64,000 bases of DNA, taken from positions 18,118 to 82,117 of the forward strand of contig CAZPZZ010000003.1 of assembly GCA_964591245.1 (NCBI GenBank), written 5' to 3'. The notes below the pieces were generated by a model. That model was not told the DNA's origin. It ran no database searches and saw only the letters and a program-made list of their open reading frames with translations. Each line of letters starts with the position of its first letter. The first letter of the stretch is position 1. The stretch comes from CAZPZZ01 sp964591245. Its GTDB lineage: Bacteria; Acidobacteriota; Vicinamibacteria; Vicinamibacterales; UBA8438. Positions 1-7,327 of this stretch are shown piece after piece. The position numbers and the translations under genes were made by a program.

Positions 1-1
1 C

Positions 2-421
2 GTCTCCGACAACGGGTACTTCTTCCAGGCCGACACCATCGAGGAACTCGCCGACAAAATTTACACGGGCCATGAATTTCAGCGCATGCCCCTGCGGCAC
101 CTCGCCCAAACGGTCGCCACCTGGAACGGCTACGTCGAGGCCGGCGCCGACCCCGAATTCGAGCGCGAGGAGGAGGCCCCCATGAACCCCATCTCGACGC
201 CGCCGTTCTATGCCCTCTCCATCATGGTGATCTGGCACGATTCGTATGGAGGCCTGCGGGTGAACGGCCGCCAGCAGGTGGTGGACATGCAGGGTCAGGT
301 CATTCCCGGACTCTACGCAGGAGGCGAGGCGGTCGGGGGCTTCAACAAGCACGGCCTGGGCAAGGGACATGTCCATGGCTACATCGCCGGCACGCACGCC
401 GTCGAAGAACCCTCCAGCTAG
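2..421 (+). CDS. FAD-dependent flavoprotein, C-terminal part (fumarate reductase / FAD_binding_2 type)
   Basis: Only the last 139 codons are in the window; the frame is open from base 2 and the gene starts upstream. The C-terminal stretch GLYAGGEAVGGFNKHGLGKG is the FAD-contacting signature of the FAD_binding_2 (fumarate reductase / succinate dehydrogenase flavoprotein-like) family, which reduces or dehydrogenates small unsaturated substrates. The usual G-x-x-G-A-N-R-L-G version is replaced here by G-G-F-N-K-H-G-L-G, so the substrate is probably not fumarate. It lies 51 bases upstream of an unknown protein and then a di-heme cytochrome c, all on the plus strand, so the three may form a small redox operon. 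Family assignment is fairly safe; substrate is unknown. Confidence 0.75.
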   Translation, partial: VSDNGYFFQADTIEELADKIYTGHEFQRMPLRHLAQTVATWNGYVEAGADPEFEREEEAPMNPISTPPFYALSIMVIWHDSYGGLRVNGRQQVVDMQGQVIPGLYAGGEAVGGFNKHGLGKGHVHGYIAGTHAVEEPSS

Positions 422-472
422 GCTCCACGTCCATGAACGTTGCATTTCCTGCAGGACCGGAAGGGCGCAGAT

Positions 473-1108
473 ATGGCCGAAGACGACAAAAAGACGGCTG
501 GGATCGAACCCCACGACACCCGGGTCGTTGTGTGGGCCGTACCGGCAACCATCGAATGCAGTGAGACCTTCAGCATCAAGGTTGGAATCAAGTGTGCAGA
601 CGAGTGCCGGACCGATGGTTGGACACTCGAAGTGCGAGACCACGAGGGCGAAAGGCAAGCGATCGCCACCACCCACGACGAACCGTGGGCTGACACCACC
701 GAGCTGCATTACGCGGAGGTTTCATTGACGGCGCCGGCCACGGAGGGGCTCCATACATGGGAAGCCAGCGCTCCGATGAACGCCCTCGACATTCCGCATA
801 CCGACGGGATCACGCGTTTTGGTGTCAGAACGGTACTCAAACCGGAGCACTGCATCACGGTCGTCGCCGTCGACGCCGAGACACAGACACCTGTCGAGGG
901 TGCGAAAGTCGCGCTTCATCCCTACCGGACCCTCACCGACGAGCATGGCGTTGCGGAGGTGCGGGTTCCACAAGGCGAGTATCGACTTTTTGTCTCCGGC
1001 AAGAAGTACATCCCCTTCCGCCATGACTGTGCCATCAACGCGGACGTCACCATACAGGCGTCTCTTGTCGAAGACCGGGAGCTCTCCGATGCCGACATCT
1101 GGATTTGA
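473..1108 (+). CDS. Unknown protein with C-terminal carboxypeptidase-regulatory-like beta-sandwich
   Basis: This encodes 211 residues. I chose the ATG at 473 because GGAAGGG lies just upstream; an in-frame TTG at 440 is possible. The first half (about residues 15-115) looks like a beta-rich Ig-like region. The second half (about 125-205) has the pattern V-V-A-V-D-A-E-T-Q-T-P-V-E-G-A-K-V, then T-D-E-H-G-V-A-E-V and G-E-Y-R-L-F-V-S-G, typical of carboxypeptidase-regulatory-like or Cna-B-like domains that decorate surface proteins. No signal peptide or membrane segment is visible, which is odd for such domains. It sits between the flavoprotein and the cytochrome c genes, so a role as a partner of that redox pair is possible but is inference only. 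Confidence 0.6.
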   Translation: MAEDDKKTAGIEPHDTRVVVWAVPATIECSETFSIKVGIKCADECRTDGWTLEVRDHEGERQAIATTHDEPWADTTELHYAEVSLTAPATEGLHTWEASAPMNALDIPHTDGITRFGVRTVLKPEHCITVVAVDAETQTPVEGAKVALHPYRTLTDEHGVAEVRVPQGEYRLFVSGKKYIPFRHDCAINADVTIQASLVEDRELSDADIWI

Positions 1109-1142
1109 TTCCAACCCTCTCCGTAAAACCCGCACGTTCCGT

Positions 1143-1883
1143 ATGACCGCTACGTGCGTGGCCTGGACCCTCGGTCTGGCCTTCCTTCTCGCGCCGGCTG
1201 CCGTCGCACAACCAGGCTCCGACCAGGGACAGGAACTCTACGAGCAGAACTGCGCACTCTGCCATCGAGACTCTGGCGCCGGCAACCCACCGACGTTCCC
1301 GGCCCTGAACGGGAACGACCTCCTTGGCAATACGGCACGACTTGTCCGCAGCATTCACACTGGCGGAAGCGGAATGCCGCCATTCCCGACCCTGACCGCC
1401 GAAGATATTGCCGCACTTGGCAACTACCTCCGCAATGCGTGGACGAACGACCTTGGTCGTGTGACGACTGAAGACGTGGCGGCGATATTGGACCGGCTCG
1501 AAACCGACGCCCCGATAGCATCCGTCTGGGACGGCGTCTTCACCGAGGCACAGGCAGCCCGGGGACGGGCGATCTATTCGGGCGCATGCGCGCTCTGTCA
1601 TGGCCGGAGGCTGAATGGCGCCCCGGACGATCCGGATATGCGTTCGACCCCCCCGCTGGCTCGAGCCCGGTTCCTCCGTATCTGGGAGGGAAGATCACTG
1701 GCCACGTTGTACCAGTACACTCGAGCGACAATGCCGGAAGACAATCCAAGTTCTATGACAGAACAGGAGTATGTCGATATCGTCGCCTATATGCTCTCTG
1801 TTGGCGGAATGTCAGCAGGGGATGACGAGCTGCAAGCCAATGCGCAGAGCTTGGCCCGCGTGATATTTGGACCACAGCCATAA
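1143..1883 (+). CDS. Exported di-heme cytochrome c
   Basis: This encodes 246 residues starting with a clear Sec signal peptide (hydrophobic WTLGLAFLLAPAAVA, cleavage near A-Q-P). Two CALCH heme c sites are visible, one near residue 37 and one near residue 153. Each is followed by a class I cytochrome c fold with a distal Met candidate (G-S-G-M-P-P-F in the first domain, A-T-M-P-E-D in the second). It would be a periplasmic two-domain electron carrier. An in-frame ATG at 1089 would place the signal peptide internally, so 1143 is preferred. Thirty-four bases separate it from the upstream unknown gene, and the flavoprotein lies just before, which suggests it accepts electrons from or donates electrons to that enzyme. 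Confidence 0.85.
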   Translation: MTATCVAWTLGLAFLLAPAAVAQPGSDQGQELYEQNCALCHRDSGAGNPPTFPALNGNDLLGNTARLVRSIHTGGSGMPPFPTLTAEDIAALGNYLRNAWTNDLGRVTTEDVAAILDRLETDAPIASVWDGVFTEAQAARGRAIYSGACALCHGRRLNGAPDDPDMRSTPPLARARFLRIWEGRSLATLYQYTRATMPEDNPSSMTEQEYVDIVAYMLSVGGMSAGDDELQANAQSLARVIFGPQP

Positions 1884-2164
1884 TGCACACCGGTCGCCGC
1901 GGATAACGTCTGCCTCGCACTCGCATGCGCGCTACGGCTAGGCACCGGAACACAGCTGCCGGCGCCGTCGGTGGCCGTGCGGTGCAGCAACCCATTGCCG
2001 GGGGAAAGACTGGACCACTCGTAGGCCTCAAAGACACCAAAACGAGAGGCGACCCTGGGAACGCTGCATCCGGCCGGTTTACGTCATGCCTCGGTCAGAT
2101 GCCGCCTGTGTTCCCGCCTCCCACCGGCGCGCTCTCGTCCCCTGACACCGTAATCGACGGAACG

Positions 2165-3643
2165 CTAGGCCAGCACGTCCTTGACCACGTAGCCGGCGAC
2201 GTCGGTGAGGCGGAAATCACGCCCTTGGTACTTGTGAGTCAAGCGCGTATGGTCGATGCCCATAAGGTGAAGCACGGTGGCGTGTCGATCATGAATGCTG
2301 ACGGGATCCTTGACCGTGTTGTAGTTGAAATCGTCAGTTTCACCATACGAGATGCCCGGCTTGATGCCGCCCCCAGCCATCCACACGGTGTAACAGCGCA
2401 CGTGATGATCACGGCCATAGCTCGTGGCGCTCGAGGCCGCCTGGCCGGGGCGCGAGGCCTGTCCGTATACCGTTCGCCCAAATTCGCCGCCCCACATCAC
2501 AAGCGTGTCCTCGAGCATCCCCCGCTGTTTCAGATCCTGGATCAGCGCCGCCGATCCCTGATCGACGTCCTGGGCGCATGCAGTGATTAGATTGGGCAGG
2601 TTGTTATGGTGATCCCAGCCGCCATGCGTCAACTGAATGAACCGGACCCCTCGCTCAGCCAGCCGTCGAGCCAGCAGACAATTGCGGGTGAAGGTTCCAG
2701 GCGTGCGAGATTCCTCCCCGTAGAGTGCGAAGGTACTGTCCGGCTCACTATCCGGTGACAGGTCCATCAGTTCGGGTACGGAGGTTTGCATCCTCGCTGC
2801 GAGCTCGTACTGCTCGATACGATTCGTAATCTCGGGGTCACCGTACTCGTCAAGCGAGGCCTGATTCAATGCCGCCAGTCCATCCAGGAACCGCCTGCGG
2901 TCCGCCGGTTCGAACCCCTCCGGATCGGACAGGTACAGGACCGGGTCCTCACTGGACCCAAACTTGACCCCGCCGTATCTGGGCGGCAGGAAACCGGGAC
3001 CCCACATGCGGTCGTGAGCCACCAAGGATGGCGCCGTGCCGCGTGAGACAAACGAGATGAAACCCGGAAGGTTCTCATTCTCACTACCAAGTGCATAGTT
3101 CAACCACGCACCGAGCGTCGGTCTTCCCGCCAGCTGAAACCCGGTGAGCAGCAGCGAAATGGCGGGGTCGTGATTGATCTGCTCGTTGAACATCGTCCTG
3201 ATGAAGCAGAGATCGTCAACGACCTTCGCCGTGTGCGGCATCAATTCACTCACCCACTGTCCCGATTGTCCGTGCTGGGTGAAGGTGAACTGTGAGGGAA
3301 CGATAGGCAGTGAGGCCTGGTTCGCGGTAAAGCCGGTGAGTCGCTGGCCCCCGCGCACTGAATCCGGCAGGTCTGTTCCGGCCAGATCCTTCAGCATTGG
3401 CTTGTGATCCCACAGATCAAGATTCGACGGTGCTCCAAGCATGTGAAGGTAGATCACCCGCTTTGCCTTGGGTGCAATGTGTGGAAGGCCCTCCAGCCCT
3501 CCGATCGCGGTCGCTCCGCCCCCCACAGCCTTGAGATCGTTGCCCAGCAGCGACCACAACGCAGCCATCCCAATGCCGCCAGTGCCGGCCCTCATGAACG
3601 AGCGCCGGTTAATCAGTCGAGCGTGTTCGATTCGCGGATCCAT
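2165..3643 (-). CDS. DUF1501 family protein, Tat-exported
   Basis: This encodes 492 residues, the normal length for DUF1501 proteins, a sulfatase/alkaline-phosphatase-fold-like family of unknown reaction. The N-terminus carries a twin-arginine motif (N-R-R-S-F-M-R-A-G, about residues 12-20) and a hydrophobic stretch, so export in folded form is expected. Recognisable family features include H-M-L-G-A-P-S-N-L-D-L-W-D-H-K, W-G-G-E-F-G-R-T and a closing H-L-M-G-I-D-H block. The gene is 39 bases downstream of the DUF1553 gene on the same strand, the standard DUF1553-DUF1501 pairing known from Planctomycetes, Verrucomicrobia and Acidobacteriota. The biochemical role of the pair is not established. 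Confidence 0.9.
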   Translation of the reverse strand: MDPRIEHARLINRRSFMRAGTGGIGMAALWSLLGNDLKAVGGGATAIGGLEGLPHIAPKAKRVIYLHMLGAPSNLDLWDHKPMLKDLAGTDLPDSVRGGQRLTGFTANQASLPIVPSQFTFTQHGQSGQWVSELMPHTAKVVDDLCFIRTMFNEQINHDPAISLLLTGFQLAGRPTLGAWLNYALGSENENLPGFISFVSRGTAPSLVAHDRMWGPGFLPPRYGGVKFGSSEDPVLYLSDPEGFEPADRRRFLDGLAALNQASLDEYGDPEITNRIEQYELAARMQTSVPELMDLSPDSEPDSTFALYGEESRTPGTFTRNCLLARRLAERGVRFIQLTHGGWDHHNNLPNLITACAQDVDQGSAALIQDLKQRGMLEDTLVMWGGEFGRTVYGQASRPGQAASSATSYGRDHHVRCYTVWMAGGGIKPGISYGETDDFNYNTVKDPVSIHDRHATVLHLMGIDHTRLTHKYQGRDFRLTDVAGYVVKDVLA

Positions 3644-3682
3644 AAATAACGCTCCTCAAGATAGACGCGACGTCTCCTGCTA

Positions 3683-6600
3683 TTACTGCTTCGTGACAAC
3701 CTGATCGAGGTTGAGAATCAAGCTCGCCAGCACGGCATGGGCTGCCGCCTCTGACACATCGAGTGTCTCGTCGCGAGGATGTTCACCCTGACTCAGTACC
3801 TTCAGCGCCGCATCCTCGTCCGTACGATACCGTTCGCGGAACCCACGAAGTTGGTCCAGAAGTACGTTGAACTGGGTCTCGTTCGGTTCGCGCGCCGTGG
3901 CCAGCCGAAACGCGTAGGTGATGCGGTCCTCGTCCGTCGTCCCACCCTCGGTCAGCATTCGCTCGGCAAACATGCGTGCGGCCTCGAGGTAGGTCACGTC
4001 ATTCATCAACGCCAGGGCCTGCAGCGGCGTGTTGGTCCGATGGTGAGCGACCGCTGGATTGTCTCGCTCGGCCACATCGAACATTGCCAGCGAGGGAGGA
4101 GCAGCCGAGCGCTTCCAGTAGGTATATAGACTCCGGCGATAGAGGTCTTCGCCTTCACCCATGTCATAGGTGTTGTTCGTCACTTCCCACAACCCCTCCG
4201 GCTGGTACGGCTTCACCGAGGGCCCGCCAATCGTGGACGACAACAGGCCGGCGATTGCCAAGGCCTGATCGCGCACCATCTCCCCAGGCAGACGGAAGCG
4301 AGGTGCACGCGCCAGCAGACGATTATCTGGATCCCGCTCCAGCAACGCCGGCGTGACACGAGACGCCTGTCGGTAGGTCGCACTGGTCACGATCAGCTTC
4401 TGCATCGCTTTCACGTTCCAGTTAACGCGCGGGTACTCGGTGGCCAGCCAGTCCAGCAGTTCCGGGTGCGAGGGCTGGTCTCCTTGCGAACCGAAGTTAT
4501 CCGTACTCTTGACCAGGCCGGTGCCGAAGTACTTTTCCCAATACCTATTCACGACGACGCGGGCCGTGAGCGGGTTGGACGGATCCATCAGCCACTGGGC
4601 GAGCCCCAAGCGGTTGCTGGGCGCACCGTCCGGCATTGGTGGCAGCCATGAGGGCGTTCCTGGGTCCACCTTCTCGCCAGGTGTTTCCCAATTCCCACGA
4701 AGCAAGACATGCGCCTGCCGCGGCTCCGGGAGTTCCCGCATGACCATCACCGTCGGCAAGGTCTCTTCGAACACTTCTTGTTCTCGCCGGGCATCCTGCA
4801 CGGCGGCCAACGCTCTCTCCAGGGTGACCGTGGTCCTCTGGCGGCGGCGCTGCTGGTTTCCTCGACCCGTCCGTCGAACCCTGTCGACCAACCCGATCGC
4901 CTGGTTCTGAAGGAAGTACCCGTCGATCTTCCCAGCCTGCGCATCGGTCCGTTGCGCCGGGTCCATCGCGGCGATCTCGGCAATGGTTGCCGACTCTGCG
5001 AGCGCGGCAATCTCCACCGGCGATAGAGGAATATCGTAGAGACGGACATCGCTGATCGCCCCGCGGAACCGTTCGGGACCACCTCCCGCGCCGATACGCA
5101 GCGGATAGGCGGGGAGCTCCAATGACGGATACCCGATCGCGTTAAATAGGAGGTCCAACGGGACCTGCTTTCCATCTACGTAGACGCGAACCCCCCAAAC
5201 CTGGTACGACCCGTCGTAGGTCGCCGCCACGTGGTGGCGGCCGCTCAACACCACCGGTTCCTTCGTCTCCACGTGGATCGCCTCATCCATCCAGTACCCC
5301 GTCGCGAGGTTGATCTGCAGCTTGCCGTCCTTGAGCATGAACTGGTAGCCGCGGAGCTTCGCGTCCATTGACGTCCGCGTCAGGATCGGACCGTCTGGAG
5401 TATCTGGCTCGATCCACGCCGCCATAGTGAACGCGTTCTTGGGACCGAGACGATTGATCGTTCCGCCATCCACGAAGCGCTTCCCGTCGAACTGGTGTTC
5501 AGCCTCCGAGGACAATGGGAAGTACCCCACCAGGTTGTCGCTCAATGCCGCAGCGAGTGAAATACCCTCCTCGAGCGATTGCTCCCACTCCCGCTGGGCC
5601 GTCTCGATCTCGGGGCGAAATTTGGCGAGCTGCTCCTCGGCGGCGATGACCTTCTTCTCAAGCTCCTGCCGTGTGGCCTGCTGCTCGGGAGTAGGCGCGG
5701 CCATGACGGGTGGGGAATTGCCGCCTTTGAGTCCCACTCCGGATTCGGCATTGTTGTTGAAGAAGGAATAGAACTGGTACACCTCCTTCTGAGAGATGGG
5801 ATCGTATTTGTGGTCGTGGCACCGTGCGCACCCCAGCGTCAGTCCGAGCCAGGCCGTACCCATGGTCGTCGTTCGATCGAGAATGTTCTCCACCCAATAT
5901 TCATCCGGATTCGCACCGGTCTCCGCCATCAGGCGATGCAGACGATTGAACCCGGTGGCCGTAATCTGGTCCTGCGTCGCATCGGGCAGCAAGTCTCCTG
6001 CCAGCTGCTCCGTGGTGAATTGGTCGAAGGGTAGGTTCCGGTTGTAAGCGCCGATCACCCAGTCTCGCCAGCGATGCATGTCCCGGGCGTAATCCGCCTG
6101 GTAGCCGATCGTGTCCGCGAAGCGAGCCACGGCCATCCACGTCGCCGCCATCCGCTCACCGTAATGGGGCGAAGCCAACAGGCGATCCACCACGTTTTCG
6201 TATGCGTCTGGGGACCGGTCGGCCAAGAACGCGTCAACTTCGGCCGGCGTCGGGGGAAGACCGGTCAGATCCAAGGTTACCCGTCGGATGATCGTGGTGC
6301 GGTCGGCCTCGGGCGACGGTGTGAGACCTTCCTGCTCCAGTCGATCCAGGATGAAATGGTCGATCGCGTTCTTCGGCCACGACGCATCCGTGACCGCCGG
6401 GAGCGCCACACGCACCGGCGGAGTGAATGACCACCATGGCTCGTAGTCCGCGCCCTGCTCGATCCACCTCGTGAGGATCTTGACGTCGCGCTCGCTGAGC
6501 GCCTCGCCCTGCCGCGGCATGCGGCGCCTCGCGTCGGCCTCGGTGATGCGTTGAATGACCAGGCTGTGCTCGGGATCGCCAGCCACGATCGCCTTCGCTT

Positions 6601-6844
6601 TCGCGGCCGTTTCATCGTCAAGACGCAGATTTCCCCGTCGTCCGGACGCGCTCGGGCCGTGACACTTGAAACACTTATCCGACAGGATCGGCCGAATGTC
6701 GCGATTGAATCTGACCGTCTCAGGAATGGGAGCATCAGCCGCGTCTTGCGCGCGTAGAGGGCTCCATATCACGCACACAAGCGCCAGGGTGCTTGCCACC
6801 CCGATCCGCCAAAGACCAATACCCGAGGGAAGAAATCGACGCAT
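3683..6844 (-). CDS. PSCyt1-DUF1549-LamG-DUF1553 exported protein
   Basis: This encodes 1053 residues with an N-terminal signal peptide ending near L-R-A-Q-D-A. Domains in order: a planctomycete-type cytochrome c (PSCyt1, about residues 45-105, heme site CFKCH near residue 58); DUF1549 (about 138-360, with R-V-T-L-D-L-T-G-L-P-P-T and C-A-R-C-H-D-H-K); a LamG / concanavalin-like domain (about 440-595); a short coiled linker; and DUF1553 (about 740-1020, with N-R-Y-W-E-K-Y-F-G and H-R-T-N-T-P-L-Q-A-L). Such proteins are thought to be cell-surface, heme-containing and linked to polymer use, but the reaction is unknown. It is upstream of and probably cotranscribed with the DUF1501 gene, and divergent from a DUF5916-type barrel gene. 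Confidence 0.9.
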   Translation of the reverse strand: MRRFLPSGIGLWRIGVASTLALVCVIWSPLRAQDAADAPIPETVRFNRDIRPILSDKCFKCHGPSASGRRGNLRLDDETAAKAKAIVAGDPEHSLVIQRITEADARRRMPRQGEALSERDVKILTRWIEQGADYEPWWSFTPPVRVALPAVTDASWPKNAIDHFILDRLEQEGLTPSPEADRTTIIRRVTLDLTGLPPTPAEVDAFLADRSPDAYENVVDRLLASPHYGERMAATWMAVARFADTIGYQADYARDMHRWRDWVIGAYNRNLPFDQFTTEQLAGDLLPDATQDQITATGFNRLHRLMAETGANPDEYWVENILDRTTTMGTAWLGLTLGCARCHDHKYDPISQKEVYQFYSFFNNNAESGVGLKGGNSPPVMAAPTPEQQATRQELEKKVIAAEEQLAKFRPEIETAQREWEQSLEEGISLAAALSDNLVGYFPLSSEAEHQFDGKRFVDGGTINRLGPKNAFTMAAWIEPDTPDGPILTRTSMDAKLRGYQFMLKDGKLQINLATGYWMDEAIHVETKEPVVLSGRHHVAATYDGSYQVWGVRVYVDGKQVPLDLLFNAIGYPSLELPAYPLRIGAGGGPERFRGAISDVRLYDIPLSPVEIAALAESATIAEIAAMDPAQRTDAQAGKIDGYFLQNQAIGLVDRVRRTGRGNQQRRRQRTTVTLERALAAVQDARREQEVFEETLPTVMVMRELPEPRQAHVLLRGNWETPGEKVDPGTPSWLPPMPDGAPSNRLGLAQWLMDPSNPLTARVVVNRYWEKYFGTGLVKSTDNFGSQGDQPSHPELLDWLATEYPRVNWNVKAMQKLIVTSATYRQASRVTPALLERDPDNRLLARAPRFRLPGEMVRDQALAIAGLLSSTIGGPSVKPYQPEGLWEVTNNTYDMGEGEDLYRRSLYTYWKRSAAPPSLAMFDVAERDNPAVAHHRTNTPLQALALMNDVTYLEAARMFAERMLTEGGTTDEDRITYAFRLATAREPNETQFNVLLDQLRGFRERYRTDEDAALKVLSQGEHPRDETLDVSEAAAHAVLASLILNLDQVVTKQ

Positions 6845-7327
6845 AGCCCTTGCCCCTCTCCTTGAAGGTTGGGTAACGACCCGAACGAACCTCCGATGTT
6901 TGGGATTATTGTAGATCTGGTCACGGCCCAGGTCACGCCGAAGAATGAACGGCTCCAGCGATTGGCATTCTCACCAGTAACCGCAAGTGCCGCGCATTGC
7001 AGCCTGGTTGACCTCTCCTCACGTGTCTGACCGTAAGTTCCTGTTTTCGTTGCTTGCGGTGCTGGGCCAGTGGAGTCGGGCGTTGGAGCACATGATGGTG
7101 CGGAGAAGGATCCGGCAACGCTTGCTCGAGGGATTCAAGCGAGCTGAAAGTAGGTGCTGCCGACAACGGTGCCCAGGCGGAGTCTTGTGAGATGGGAATG
7201 CTCTGGTATTGTCTACCGTCACCCAGACCACGAGCATCAACTTCGATGTGTCCACATATCCGATTCACGAGCCCCAGGTCAGACAAACGCCAGACGGCGG
7301 ACGACGTGTGGCGGGAACCGCTTTCGT
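6845..7327. other. Divergent intergenic region between DUF1553 and barrel genes
   Basis: This region of 483 bases separates the start of the DUF1553 gene (minus) from the start of the first barrel gene (plus), so it should hold two divergent promoters. Short open frames on both strands have no recognisable product and no convincing ribosome binding site. I see no clear operator, terminator or RNA structure. Confidence 0.4.
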
